64,000 nt of DNA from CAWGMT01 sp963823675 (GCA_963823675.1 CAWGMT010000010.1:496001-560000), one strand, 5' to 3'. Numbered from the stretch's first letter, positions 38,479 through 47,869 are shown. Made by a program: numbers and translations. Notes: generated by a model from the sequence alone, not told the origin.

Positions 38479-39531
38479 ATGAAGTACTCGAAGGTCTATA
38501 TCGATTCAATCGGATACGAAATCGCTCCGGTCGTCGTGTCGTCGGTCGAGCTGGAACGGCGGCTGGAGAAGCTCTACGCCGCTCTCCACCTCAGCATCGG
38601 TCAGCTCGAAACATTGACGGGAATCGTCGAGCGGCGATGGTGGGAAGAGGACTACCGTCTTTCGGACGGCGCGATCGCCGCGGCGCGGCGTGCGCTCGAG
38701 TCGTCGACGGTCGATGCGTCACAGCTCGAAGTCTTGCTCTACGGCGGCGTCTGTCGCGAATACTTCGAGCCCGCGACGGCTTGTCGCGTGGCGTCGATGA
38801 TCGGAGTTACCGAGGATGCGACCGTCTACGACGTCAGCAACGCCTGTCTGGGACTGCTCAATGGGATGATCGAGATCGCCAACCGGATCGAGTTTGGCCA
38901 GATCCGTGCCGGCATGGTCGTAGCGTCCGAGACGGCTCGCGAGATCAACGACATCGTGATCGAACAACTCATCCAGGCCCGAAGCATGGATCTTTTCAAG
39001 CGATCGCTGGCGACCTTGACGGGCGGATCGGGCGGTGTCGCCGTCCTGCTCACCGACGGTTCCTTTTCGGGATCGAACGCACGAAAGCTCATCGGCGGAT
39101 CGGTCCGGACCGCGCCGCAGTTTCATGGGCTCTGCCGCTGGGGCATCGAGCCGGCGCCTTCCAACGGGCCGCATCATTTTCACCAGTTCACATCGACTGA
39201 CTCCGCCGGGATTCTTTCCCACGGCGTCGAGCTCGGTATTCGGACGTGGAACTCCTTCCTGGGCGAATTAGGCTGGACCAGGGACCAGGTTGACAAGGTC
39301 ATTTGCCATCAGGTCGGCTCGTCGCACCGCGAGAGTATCCTCAAGTCGCTCTCGATTCCCGTGTCGAAGGACTTTCCGACCTACCCTTTCCTGGGAAACA
39401 TGGGCACCGTGTCGCTGCCGCTGACGGCGGCCTTGGCCGAGGACCGAGAGTTCTTGAACCGGGGCGATCGGGTCGCGTTTTTGGGGATCGGCAGCGGACT
39501 CAATTGCTTGATGCTCGGGCTCGAATGGTGA
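38479..39531 (+). CDS. oleA: OleA: 3-oxoacyl-ACP synthase III-like, head-to-head acyl condensation
   Basis: A 350-residue thiolase-fold enzyme that joins two acyl-CoA chains to a beta-keto acid, first step of bacterial long-chain olefin synthesis. The catalytic Cys123 is in VSNACLGLLNGM, His277 in ICHQVGSSH and Asn307 in FLGNMGT. Glu97 in YFEPATA corresponds to the OleA-specific Glu that distinguishes it from FabH and activates the second chain. The C-terminus LGIGSGLNCLMLGLEW is also typical. It lies between the PfaC-like gene and oleB in one orientation with short gaps, so the genes probably form one operon. Confidence 0.9.
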   Translation: MKYSKVYIDSIGYEIAPVVVSSVELERRLEKLYAALHLSIGQLETLTGIVERRWWEEDYRLSDGAIAAARRALESSTVDASQLEVLLYGGVCREYFEPATACRVASMIGVTEDATVYDVSNACLGLLNGMIEIANRIEFGQIRAGMVVASETAREINDIVIEQLIQARSMDLFKRSLATLTGGSGGVAVLLTDGSFSGSNARKLIGGSVRTAPQFHGLCRWGIEPAPSNGPHHFHQFTSTDSAGILSHGVELGIRTWNSFLGELGWTRDQVDKVICHQVGSSHRESILKSLSIPVSKDFPTYPFLGNMGTVSLPLTAALAEDREFLNRGDRVAFLGIGSGLNCLMLGLEW

Positions 39532-39562
39532 ACGAGATCTCGGAACGGGAATCGCTCGCGCG

Positions 39563-40475
39563 ATGAGCCAAACGTATCGTGAGTTCGTGACGAGGCACCC
39601 GGGACGCGAGATTGACCGCGGCGGGCTCGCGCTTCATTACGTTCAACGAAGGCTCCGGACCGCCGGTGGTCATGATCCACGGCAATCCCACGTGGAGCTT
39701 CCTGTTCCGCCGGCTCATCGACGACTTGAACGGCTCGCACCGCGTGGTCGTGCCCGATCATATCGGCTGCGGGCTTTCGGAAAAGCCGGATGACTCACGC
39801 TACGCCTATACGTTGGCCAGCCGGGTGGACGACCTGGAGTTTCTGCTCGATTCTCTCGGTATGGACCGGGACTTGACGCTGGTGATGCACGACTGGGGAG
39901 GCGCGATCGGAATGACCTATGCCGCCAGGCACCCCGATCGGGTGGCCCGGCTGGTCGTATGTAACACGGCGGCATTTCACAAGCCGGCGGCGAAGCCGTT
40001 TCCCCTCGCGCTGGCGATGTGCCGCGAAGGGCCCCTGGGGGCGCTTTTGGTGCGGGGCCTCAACGCCTTTTGCCTGGGGACGGCCTGGATCGGGTGCAAG
40101 CGCCGGCCAATGTCCCGCGATGTGCGCGCCGCGTACGTCGCTCCTTACGATTCGTGGGAGCACCGGATCGCGATCCTGCGGTTCGTGCAGGACATACCGC
40201 TTTCGCCCGGCGACCGCAGTTTTGGGCTTGTTTCGTGGGTCGAGGAACGGCTTCCGTCGCTCGCCGGCGTGCCCATCTTGGTCCTCTGGGGGATGAAGGA
40301 TTTCGTCTTCGACCGTCATTGCCTCGACGAATGGGTGCGGCGGTTTCCCGCGGCCGAGGTCACCCGGTTTCCCGAGGCCGGGCACTATCTCTTCGAGGAT
40401 GAGCCGGAGGGTGTCGCGCTCGCGGTGCGGACGTTTCTCGAAGCGCCGCGTTTGATTCGGGAGCGCGCCCTTTGA
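39563..40475 (+). CDS. oleB: OleB: alpha/beta-hydrolase (beta-lactone decarboxylase), one frameshift
   Basis: About 303 residues after removing one extra C near 39644, where LHYV should run into NEGSGPPVVMIHGNPTWSF. OleB is haloalkane-dehalogenase-like and decarboxylates the cis-beta-lactone made by OleC to give the olefin. Visible are the oxyanion loop HGNPTW, the nucleophile Asp in MHDWGGAIG, the acid region VLWGMKDFVFD and the catalytic His in EAGHYLFED. The start at 39563 (MSQTYREFVTRHPGREI) matches the usual OleB N-terminus. Its stop overlaps the oleC start. Confidence 0.88.
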
Positions 40476-42182
40476 ACTCGACCAGAGTCGCCATCCATGA
40501 CCTGAATATCGCGGACCATTTGAGCGCGATGGCGCGCCGCGAACCGTATCGTCTGGCGGTGGTTGTTCCGTGCGGGCGCAACCGATCCGGTCGCGTGCGC
40601 TACACCCACTTCACTTACCGTCAGCTCGACCAGGATAGCGATCAGATCGCGGCTGGCCTGAAGGCGATCGGCATTGCTCGCGGGGCCCGTTGCGTTGTCA
40701 TGGTCCCCCCCAGTCTTGATTTCTTCTCGCTTACCTTTGCCCTCTTCAAGGCGGGCGTGGTCCCGGTGCTGATCGATCCGGGGATCGGCCTGCGCAATCT
40801 CGGGCGATGTTGCCGCGAGGCGGCTCCGGAAGTGTTCATCGGAATTCCCCGAGCGGTCTGGGCTCAGAGAATCCTGGGCTGGGGCGGGGCCAGCGTGCGT
40901 CAGATCGTCCAGGTCGGGAGAGCTCCGGTGCCAATCGGCCGGCCAGGTGTCATGACTCTCGATGAGGTTCGAGACCTCGGGCGCGACAACCGCGACCAGG
41001 GCAGCGGTCACAACAATCGAGCCACACCTTTCTCACCGACGGAGGCAGCGGCCATCCTTTTCACAAGCGGCAGCACCGGCCCACCCAAGGGGGCGGTCTA
41101 CACCCATGCCATCTTCCAGTTTCAAGTGAACTCGTTTCGCACCCTTTTTGCCATCGAGCCGGGCGAGATCGATCTTTGCACATTCCCTCTCTTTGCACTC
41201 TTCGCGCCCGCCTTGGGAATGACCGCGATCGTGCCTGATATGGATCCCACGCGTCCCGCCCACGCCGATCCCGCGCGGCTTCGCGAAGCGATCGAGGATT
41301 TTGGCGTGACCAATCTGTTCGGCTCACCGGCCCTGTTGCGCCGGCTTGCATCCGAAGGTGGTGACGCCGCGCCGAAACTCTCGACTCTCAAACGAATCAT
41401 CTCGGCCGGCGCGCCGATTTCGGCGAGGATTCTTGAACAACTGGCCCCGCGGCTGGTATTCCCGGCCGAGCTCCACCCAACGTATGGCGCCACCGAATCA
41501 CTTCCCGTCGCGGCGATTGGCAGCCGGGAGATCCTCGAAGAAACGCGGCAGCTCACGGACATCGGCAAGGGAGTGTGCGTGGGGCGGCCGGTCGATGGAA
41601 TCGAGGCCAGGATCATCCCGATCCGTGACGATCCGATTCCGACATGGTCCGATGACCTGGCGATGCCCCAGGGCGAGATCGGCGAGATCATCGTGGCCGG
41701 CCCGGTCGTGACGCGCGAGTACTTCAACCGAGCCGAGGCCACTCGATTGGCCAAGATTCTCGATCCCGAACGTCAGCGCTTTTATCACCGGATGGGCGAC
41801 CTCGGCTACCTTGATGACCGAGGGCGGGTTTGGTTCTGTGGGCGGAAGTCCCATCGGGTGATATTCGAGGGCGAGACTCTATTCACCATTCCCTGCGAAG
41901 GGATTTTCAACAGCCATCCCGCGGTCTCGCGATCGGCGCTCGTCGGCGCAACGCTCCGGGGGCAAGTTGTCCCCGTTATCTGTATCGAGCCGCTCCGGCG
42001 ACTGACTCGCGCCGAGCGGAACGGGCTCCGGCAAGAGTTACTCGACCGGGCGAGCGGATTCGCGCACACGAGAATGATTCGAACCATCCTTTTCCATCGT
42101 TCGTTTCCGGTTGAACATTCGGCACAACGCCAAGATTTTCCGCGAGAAGCTCGCAGTCTGGGCCTCGAGGAGATTGTCATGA
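40472..42182 (+). CDS. oleC: OleC: AMP-dependent beta-lactone synthetase, one frameshift near the end
   Basis: About 569 residues. OleC is an acyl-CoA-synthetase-like enzyme that closes the beta-hydroxy acid to a beta-lactone with ATP. The phosphate-binding loop AILFTSGSTGPPKGAVYTH, the ATYGATES-like PTYGATESLP, and FYHRMGDLGYLD (adenylate-binding Asp) are clear. An extra A at 42114-42115 throws the frame; without it the protein ends RHNAKIFREKLAVWASRRLS, the normal OleC tail, with the stop overlapping the oleD start (ATGA). Reading straight through would produce a false OleC-OleD fusion. The start is TTG at 40472, overlapping the oleB stop. Confidence 0.88.
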
Positions 42183-43252
42183 ATCGCGTGGAGATCGGAC
42201 CGGTGCTGGTGACGGGCGGCGGCGGGTTCCTGGGCACGGCGTTGGTCCGAATGTTGCGCGAGCGCGGCCTGCCGGTCCGCAGTCTGGCACGTCGCTATTA
42301 TCACCATCTGGAAGGCCTGGGAGCCGAGCAAGTCCAGGGCGACATCGCCGATCCACGGGTTGTGGCGGCCGCAGTCGAGGGCTATAAGACGGTCTTTCAT
42401 ACCGCAGCGAAGGCTGGGATCTGGGGCCCAGAAGCAGCGTATCAAAAGACGAATGTCGAGGGGACTCGCAACGTCATCGCGGCCTGTCGGCAAGCCGGCG
42501 TCGAGCGCATCATTTTCACCAGCTCGCCCAGTGTGGTGTTCAATGGCCGAGACCTGGCTGGAGTCGATGAGACGGCACCCTATTCGTCTCGTTTCGAGGC
42601 CGCCTATCCCCGCACCAAGGCACGCGCCGAACAGCTTGTGCTTGACGCCAACAGTGCGGAACTGGCCACCGTCTCGATTCGTCCCCATCTGATCTGGGGA
42701 CCTGGTGACAACAACCTTCTGCCGCGAATCATCGCCCGTGCGCGCCGAGGGCAGCTTCGACGGATCGGGCGGAGCGATCCCCTGGTCGATCCGGTTTATA
42801 TTGAAAACGCCGCCCTAGCTCACCTGCTGGCCGCCGAGCGGCTTGAAGCCGGGTCAACCGTCGCAGGCCGGAGCTACTTCGTGACCCAGGGCGAGACGAT
42901 CCCGCTCTGGGAAATGATCGATCACTTGCTGTCGGCGGCGAAACTGCCTCCGGTCCGTCGCAGGGTCTCGCTTCCCGTGGCGATCGCCGCCGCCGGTGTG
43001 CTGGAAATGATCTACAGCCTCGCGCGACGGGCCCAGGAGCCCCCCATGACGCGGTTCCTGGCGCGGCAGCTTTCGACGACGCATTGGTTCAACATCGAGG
43101 CAGCGCGGCGGGATCTGGGCTACGAGCCTCGCGTGAGCATCGCCGAGGGTTTGAGCCGGCTGGAACGGTGGCTGCGTGAGGGGTCGGCTGTGGAGGCGTC
43201 GGACCGACTGCTTGTGCAAGGAGAGGAGAATACGGACCATGAAAGTCATTGA
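42179..43252 (+). CDS. oleD: OleD: NAD(P)H-dependent 2-alkyl-3-ketoacid reductase
   Basis: A 357-residue short-chain dehydrogenase of the extended/3-beta-hydroxysteroid type. It reduces the beta-keto acid from OleA to the beta-hydroxy acid used by OleC. The Rossmann start VLVTGGGGFLGTALVRML and the catalytic YPRTK with upstream Ser (IFTSSPSVVFNG) are present, and the C-terminal part (AREDL-like AARRDLGYEPRVSIAEGL) is typical of the family. The ATG at 42179 overlaps the corrected oleC stop. It is the last gene of the ole cluster and overlaps the start of a small antitoxin-like gene. Confidence 0.9.
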   Translation: MNRVEIGPVLVTGGGGFLGTALVRMLRERGLPVRSLARRYYHHLEGLGAEQVQGDIADPRVVAAAVEGYKTVFHTAAKAGIWGPEAAYQKTNVEGTRNVIAACRQAGVERIIFTSSPSVVFNGRDLAGVDETAPYSSRFEAAYPRTKARAEQLVLDANSAELATVSIRPHLIWGPGDNNLLPRIIARARRGQLRRIGRSDPLVDPVYIENAALAHLLAAERLEAGSTVAGRSYFVTQGETIPLWEMIDHLLSAAKLPPVRRRVSLPVAIAAAGVLEMIYSLARRAQEPPMTRFLARQLSTTHWFNIEAARRDLGYEPRVSIAEGLSRLERWLREGSAVEASDRLLVQGEENTDHESH

Positions 43253-43514
43253 CCTCGACTAGGCGAAGGCTAACCTCGATCACTGTGCGCGGGAATGCCG
43301 CTCGTCGGCCGTGGTCGTGACAGCGGACGGGACGCCCGCGTTCGAGCTTATCCCGATCCGCTTTGATGACCCAGAGTTCCTCGATCGTTTGCTTGCGAGC
43401 AACCCAGCGTTTCGCCTGTTGATGGAGGAGCGTCGCCGCGAGAGCGACGCCGGACGCTCCTCATCCCTGGAAGCGGTTTGCGAGCGGCTCAAGGAATTGC
43501 CGGACAAGACGTAA
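43239..43514 (+). pseudogene. Phd/YefM-like antitoxin gene with early stop
   Basis: The frame starts MKVIDLD at 43239 behind a good ribosome site (GGAGAGG), meets TAG at 43260-43262, and continues AKANLDHCARECRSSAVVVT to 43514. The expected residue at the stop is Glu (GAG to TAG), and the rest is a full prevent-host-death-type antitoxin of about 91 residues with the usual ADGTPAFELIPI strand and a helical C-terminus. It may be a real nonsense mutation or a base error. No matching PIN toxin follows. Confidence 0.55.
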
Positions 43515-43601
43515 GCAGGCGGTTTGTGCGCTCCGTCGGATAGTCAGCTAGTTGTGGTCTCCTGTCAGCTCCGGCGGCCGGGCGCTCGCATTCGTTGCGG
43601 A

Positions 43602-44000
43602 CTATAGCTTTCCAATCTGGCGCTCGTCCCAGCGCACGACGCCCTCGGCGATGCGGACCGCGCGCCGGTGTTCCCTCTTCGTGACCGGCGCGGTGAGTCC
43701 GGGATAGCGTGTTTCTATGGCGAAGCGTGAAAGCTCGTCCGCCTGCCTGACGTACTTGGGAATCTTTACGCCGCTTCGCTCGAGTCGCTTGAGCAACTTG
43801 TTCAGATCGTGAACGTAGGGGAAGGTGACACCGCGGTGAATGAACACGGCCTTGATGGCTTTCTCGGCAGCCTGTTGGGCGTCGAAGCAATGATCTTCAG
43901 GAAGCGCCCCCACGGTGACGCTCTTGGCGAGTGCCACGTTGCTTCTCGCCCGGTTGAGCCATTCGCGTGGATCGGTAGGCGGAAAGCGTTTAAGCGCCAT
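43602..44000 (-). CDS. HEPN-domain protein (toxin-like partner of MNT)
   Basis: A 132-residue helical protein of the HEPN family. The diagnostic stretch is FDAQQAAEKAIKAVFIHRG followed by VHDLNKLLKRLE, with a later helix DELSRFAIETRYPG. HEPN proteins paired with minimal nucleotidyltransferases form toxin-antitoxin modules in which HEPN is the RNase-like toxin. The R-x4-6-H catalytic motif is not obvious here, so activity is uncertain. The gene overlaps the upstream nucleotidyltransferase gene by 11 bases, the usual arrangement. Confidence 0.8.
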   Translation of the reverse strand: MALKRFPPTDPREWLNRARSNVALAKSVTVGALPEDHCFDAQQAAEKAIKAVFIHRGVTFPYVHDLNKLLKRLERSGVKIPKYVRQADELSRFAIETRYPGLTAPVTKREHRRAVRIAEGVVRWDERQIGKL

Positions 44001-44343
44001 ACACGATCTTCCCCTGTCTGAGTGCCGGATAGATTACGAGATATGGCGAATTGCCGTAGCGTTCGACTTCCTCTGGTGTCACGACCACCACGTCAACGGC
44101 CGCGTCCGATCCGCGCAAGTGACGGTAAATGGCCGTAGTCAGGCGCGACTTGTTGAACTTGCCCCCTTTAATGACCAGAAGATCGAGGTCGCTATCGGGT
44201 CCCATTTCGCCCCTCGCCGCCGAACCGAACAGGATGATCTGATTCGGAGCCGCGGCCTCGACGACGCGGCGAATAACGTCGGCCAGGATCTCCTTGTCCG
44301 GGCTCCCGTTTCCGCGACGTCGCTTTTTGGTCGAACCCTTCAT
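43990..44343 (-). CDS. MNT-type nucleotidyltransferase (antitoxin-like partner of HEPN)
   Basis: A 117-residue minimal nucleotidyltransferase with the core ILFGSAARGEMGPDSDLDLL, which gives the GS motif and the two metal-binding Asp residues, and a third acidic strand at AVDVVVVTPEE. Such proteins neutralise the HEPN partner, in known cases by AMPylating it. It starts with a lysine/arginine-rich leader (MKGSTKKRRRG). It precedes and overlaps the HEPN gene, so the two form one module on the strand opposite to the ole cluster. Confidence 0.85.
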   Translation of the reverse strand: MKGSTKKRRRGNGSPDKEILADVIRRVVEAAAPNQIILFGSAARGEMGPDSDLDLLVIKGGKFNKSRLTTAIYRHLRGSDAAVDVVVVTPEEVERYGNSPYLVIYPALRQGKIVYGA

Positions 44344-44592
44344 GCGCCTCTCCCCGACAAAAGAGAATGCCGCCCGAGGCCATGCACCGCGTCGGATGGG
44401 AGCGGATGGTCGGCAAGCGAGTCCTCATTCTAACTATCTCGGCAGGGACTGGCCAAATCAATCGCTCGCGTGCGCGAATGGTGAGTGGGTAGTACCTAGC
44501 GGCGTTTGAGAATCGAACGCGCTGGCGGCCCAGTTAAATGGTGATAGAATCAAGGGCGAAAAGATCCTCGTCCTACTGAACGGAGGTGTTTC

Positions 44593-45165
44593 ATGGCGGC
44601 CACGACCGTTCCTCAACCCTCGCTTGTCTCGCCCGCGCTCGACGACAGGGCTCACTACGAGGTTGTCAACGGCCAACGCATGGAGACTCCGCGCATGGGA
44701 TCCTATGAATCGCACCTGGCCAATGACTTGGCGTCCTACATCAGCGAGCACTTTGGCCAGGTCGGACGCCTGGGGCACGTTGTCGTCGAACTCCTTTTCC
44801 GGATCGACGTGCCGACGGACCTCCAGCGCCGTCCCGATCTCGCCTATGTCTCGTACGAACGTTGGCCCCGTCGCAGGAGACCGGTACCCAAGGACGCGTG
44901 GAATGTCGTTCCGGATCTGGCCGTCGAGGTCGTCAGCGAAAACAACACAGCCAACGAGATTCAACCGAAGATCCAGGACTATTTCCGCTGCGGCGTCCGG
45001 CTCGTCTGGGTGGTGTACCCGATGCAGGCACAGGTCTATGTGTACAATTCGCCGACGCGGATCGCCGTTGCCCAGAGGACTGACAGTCTAGATGGCGGCG
45101 AGGTACTGCCAGGATTCCGCCTCCCACTGGACTCCCTCTTTGCGATCGATGAAGACGCCGAGTGA
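44593..45165 (+). CDS. Uma2 family protein (PD-(D/E)XK-like)
   Basis: A 190-residue Uma2-type protein, a restriction-endonuclease-fold family greatly expanded in cyanobacteria and planctomycetes. The core shows YEVVNGQRMETPRMG, RRPDLAYVSYERW and VPDLAVEVVSENNTANE, which carry the acidic and charged residues of the PD-(D/E)XK site, then KIQDYFRCGVRLVWVVYP. A strong ribosome site (GGAGG) precedes the ATG. The function is unknown in general; many copies occur per genome. It ends 8 bases before the Tm-1-like gene start. Confidence 0.88.
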   Translation: MAATTVPQPSLVSPALDDRAHYEVVNGQRMETPRMGSYESHLANDLASYISEHFGQVGRLGHVVVELLFRIDVPTDLQRRPDLAYVSYERWPRRRRPVPKDAWNVVPDLAVEVVSENNTANEIQPKIQDYFRCGVRLVWVVYPMQAQVYVYNSPTRIAVAQRTDSLDGGEVLPGFRLPLDSLFAIDEDAE

Positions 45166-45172
45166 CAGCGGC

Positions 45173-46420
45173 ATGGGACGATCCGTCTACGCCGTCGCGA
45201 CCATGGACACCAAAGGCCACGAGCTCCAATTCGTAGCCGATTGCATCCGCGCGGCCGGCGCGTCGGTCGTTACCGTCGATGTGGGAACGAAGGATCCGCC
45301 GGCCGTCGAGCCGGATGTCAGCCGGAACCGCGTGGCCGGCTGTCATCCTTCCGAGGAGGGCCGGGCCGCCGCGATCTCTCAGGACGATCGGGGAAGAGCG
45401 ATCACGGCCATGAGCCAGGCGCTGGAATGCTACATCCGCCGCGAATTCGAGGCGGGTCGAGTTGCCGGTGTCATCGGGATCGGCGGCAGCGGAGGGACCG
45501 CGCTCGTGACGCCGGCCATGCGCTCACTGCCCATCGGCCTGCCCAAAATCGTGGTCTCGACGCTCGCCAGCGGCAATACGGCCCCATTTGTCGGAACCAG
45601 CGATATCACCATGATGTATCCGGTAGTCGATGTCGCGGGACTCAACGCCGTCTCGCGCCGCGTGCTGGGCAACGCAGCTCACGCGATGGCCGGCATGGTC
45701 CAGCACGAGATTGCCGGAGTCAAGGAAAAGCCCGCGCTCGGCCTGACCATGTTCGGTGTCACGACGCCATGCGTGACGATGGTCCGCGAGGCGCTCGAAG
45801 CCATCGGTTTTGACTGCCTGGTTTTTCATGCCACCGGTATCGGCGGTCAGGCGATGGAAAAGCTCGTCGAGGCGGGACTGATCGAGGGCGTGCTCGACGT
45901 GACGACGACCGAGGTGGCTGATCTCGTAGTCGGCGGGAATCTGCCCTGCGGGCCAGACCGCTTCGACGCGATCCTCCACGCCAAGGTCCCGTTCGTCCTT
46001 TCCCTCGGCGCCCTCGACATGGTCAATTTCGGTGAGCTGGCGAGCGTACCCGCGCGTTTCCGTGGGCGCCGTCTTCATCGGCATAATCCCCAGGTCACGC
46101 TCATGCGAACGACGCCCGACGAGAATCGCGCGAGCGCGCGCTGGATCGCCGCCAAGCTCAACCGTGCCGTCGCTCCCTTTTCCATCCTGATTCCCGAAAA
46201 GGGTGTATCGGCACTCGACGCACCCGGACAGACGTTTCATGATCCAGAAGCTGATGCGGCCCTGCTCGACGAGCTGGAATCGGCGATTCAATGGACGATC
46301 GATCGACGCTTCGTTCGATTGCCGCTTCACATCAATGATCCAGCCTTCGCCCGGGCGCTGGTGGAATCGTTCTTGGGCTTGTACCATCGGTCGGGAAGAG
46401 CGATTCCCGATCCGACTTGA
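45173..46420 (+). CDS. Tm-1-like ATP-binding protein (UPF0261)
   Basis: A ~415-residue protein of UPF0261, the family of the N-terminal domain of the tomato mosaic virus resistance protein Tm-1. Family blocks are VYAVATMDTKGHELQF, VIGIGGSGGTALVTPAMR, VVSTLASGNTAPFVGTSDI and FHATGIGGQAMEKL, two Rossmann-like halves with a glycine-rich ATP-binding loop. I set the start at 45173 (MGRSVYAVATMDTKG) because similarity begins there, not at the upstream in-frame ATGs. The next gene encodes the protein that is fused behind this domain in Tm-1. The cellular role in bacteria is unknown. Confidence 0.87.
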   Translation: MGRSVYAVATMDTKGHELQFVADCIRAAGASVVTVDVGTKDPPAVEPDVSRNRVAGCHPSEEGRAAAISQDDRGRAITAMSQALECYIRREFEAGRVAGVIGIGGSGGTALVTPAMRSLPIGLPKIVVSTLASGNTAPFVGTSDITMMYPVVDVAGLNAVSRRVLGNAAHAMAGMVQHEIAGVKEKPALGLTMFGVTTPCVTMVREALEAIGFDCLVFHATGIGGQAMEKLVEAGLIEGVLDVTTTEVADLVVGGNLPCGPDRFDAILHAKVPFVLSLGALDMVNFGELASVPARFRGRRLHRHNPQVTLMRTTPDENRASARWIAAKLNRAVAPFSILIPEKGVSALDAPGQTFHDPEADAALLDELESAIQWTIDRRFVRLPLHINDPAFARALVESFLGLYHRSGRAIPDPT

Positions 46421-46469
46421 GGGGAAAGTTGTTCTCGGTTCAATCATTCGATCAGAAGGTACCAAGGCC

Positions 46470-47363
46470 ATGGCCGAGTCACGCAAATCGATCCTGGAGC
46501 GCCTGCGCCGGAAAGTCGCCGCCGGACGGCCGATCGTGGGCGGCGGGGCGGGAACGGGCATCAGCGCCAAATGTGAAGAGGCGGGTGAAATCGATCTGAT
46601 CGTCATCTACAACTCGGGCCGCTTTCGCATGGCGGGGCGCGGCTCAATGGCCGGCCTGATGCCTTATGGCAATGCCAATGCGATCGTCAAGCAGATGGGT
46701 TACGAAGTTCTGACGGCAGTCAGCCACACTCCGGTTCTCGCCGGAGTGTGCGCCACCGATCCCTTCATGATCCGCGACCTCTTCCTCCTTGAGCTCAAGG
46801 AAATGGGATTTGCCGGGATCCAGAACTTCCCGACAGTCGGCTTGATCGACGGCAACTTTCGCATCAACCTGGAGGAGACAGGAATGGGCTTCGCCGCGGA
46901 GATCGACTGCATCGCCGCGGCCCATGAGCTCGACCTGCTGACGACTCCCTACGCCTTCGACCCGGAACAGAGCAAGCTCCTGGCGCAAGCCGGCGCCGAC
47001 ATCGTGGTCGCGCACATGGGGCTGACGACGAAGGGATCGATTGGAGCGAGGACGGCCAAATCGCTCGACAACTGCGTCCGCGAGGTCAACGCCATTGCCG
47101 AGGCAGGCAAAGGAGCGCGCAGCGACTTGCTCGTCCTGTGCCACGGCGGACCGATCGCGTCGCCGGACGACGCGCAATATGTCCTTGAACGAGCCGGGGG
47201 CATCGACGGATTCTACGGCGCGAGCTCGATGGAACGACTGCCCACCGAGCCCGCCATCGCGAAACAGGTTCGCGATTTCGTGGGCCTGAAGTTGCGTCGA
47301 ACGCGAGACGATAGCTTGAGGGCGCGGGCAAGACGGTGTCACGGCTCTTGCACACGGGCGTGA
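46470..47363 (+). CDS. TIM-barrel phosphoenolpyruvate hydrolase family protein
   Basis: A 297-residue TIM-barrel protein corresponding to the C-terminal half of plant Tm-1. Typical segments are PIVGGGAGTGISAKCEEAGEIDLIVIYNSG, MPYGNANAIV, FAGIQNFPTVGLIDG, IVAHMGLTTKGSIGA and VLCHGGPIASPDDAQYVL. The start at 46470 (MAESRKSILERLRRKVAAG) is the usual one; the frame is open upstream only across the preceding gene. It follows the UPF0261 gene by 49 bases, and the two probably act together. The last ~20 residues are basic and unconserved. Confidence 0.85.
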   Translation: MAESRKSILERLRRKVAAGRPIVGGGAGTGISAKCEEAGEIDLIVIYNSGRFRMAGRGSMAGLMPYGNANAIVKQMGYEVLTAVSHTPVLAGVCATDPFMIRDLFLLELKEMGFAGIQNFPTVGLIDGNFRINLEETGMGFAAEIDCIAAAHELDLLTTPYAFDPEQSKLLAQAGADIVVAHMGLTTKGSIGARTAKSLDNCVREVNAIAEAGKGARSDLLVLCHGGPIASPDDAQYVLERAGGIDGFYGASSMERLPTEPAIAKQVRDFVGLKLRRTRDDSLRARARRCHGSCTRA

Positions 47364-47374
47364 AACCGCGGCTC

Positions 47375-47869
47375 TCAACTCATCCCGCGGCCTTCAGCCC
47401 GCAGCGCAAGCTTGCGCCTCAGGTCATGCGGGATCTTCAAAGCTGTGTCGACCCAGTACGTACGAAGTGTCGCCACCAGTTCGCGATAGCTGGGGTATTC
47501 GGCCGGCTTGGAAATGTAAGTATTGGCGCCAGCCATGTACGTCTGGAGGACGTCCTCTTCGCGATTGGAGGTCGTGAGGATCACGACCGGAATCATGCGG
47601 AGATACGGGTCGCTCTTGATCCGCCCCAGGACCTGGCAGCCATCGATTCCAGGCAGATTCAGGTCGAGCAGGATCAGGTCGGGTTCCCGGTCGATGTCGG
47701 CTTCGTCATCGCGCAAGGCGAAAAGATAATCGAGGGCGTGCTGACCGTCGGGTATCACTGTCAGGCGGTGCGTGACGTCGCTCTCCCGCAGCGCGCGTTC
47801 AATGATCTTCGCGTCGGCGCGACTATCTTCCACCAGAAGGATGTGAAAACTAGCAGACACTCTATTCAT
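47375..47869 (-). CDS. Single-domain response regulator
   Basis: A 164-residue CheY-like receiver without an output domain. Acidic pocket residues are in LLVEDSRAD, the phospho-acceptor is Asp69 in LILLDLNLPG, and the conserved Thr and Lys are in VVILTTSNRE and TYISKPAEY. Proteins of this Rcp1-like form pass phosphate from PAS/phytochrome-type kinases. It lies 54 bases downstream of a PAS-histidine kinase on the same strand, its likely partner. I used the ATG at 47869 and ignored a 13-residue upstream extension. Confidence 0.88.
   Translation of the reverse strand: MNRVSASFHILLVEDSRADAKIIERALRESDVTHRLTVIPDGQHALDYLFALRDDEADIDREPDLILLDLNLPGIDGCQVLGRIKSDPYLRMIPVVILTTSNREEDVLQTYMAGANTYISKPAEYPSYRELVATLRTYWVDTALKIPHDLRRKLALRAEGRGMS

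Noticed and set aside
40472..43252. A single 926-residue OleC-OleD fusion protein
   Set aside because: Removing one extra A near 42114 restores the normal OleC end (KIFREKLAVWASRRLS, stop) overlapping the OleD start by ATGA; the fusion arises only from the frameshift.
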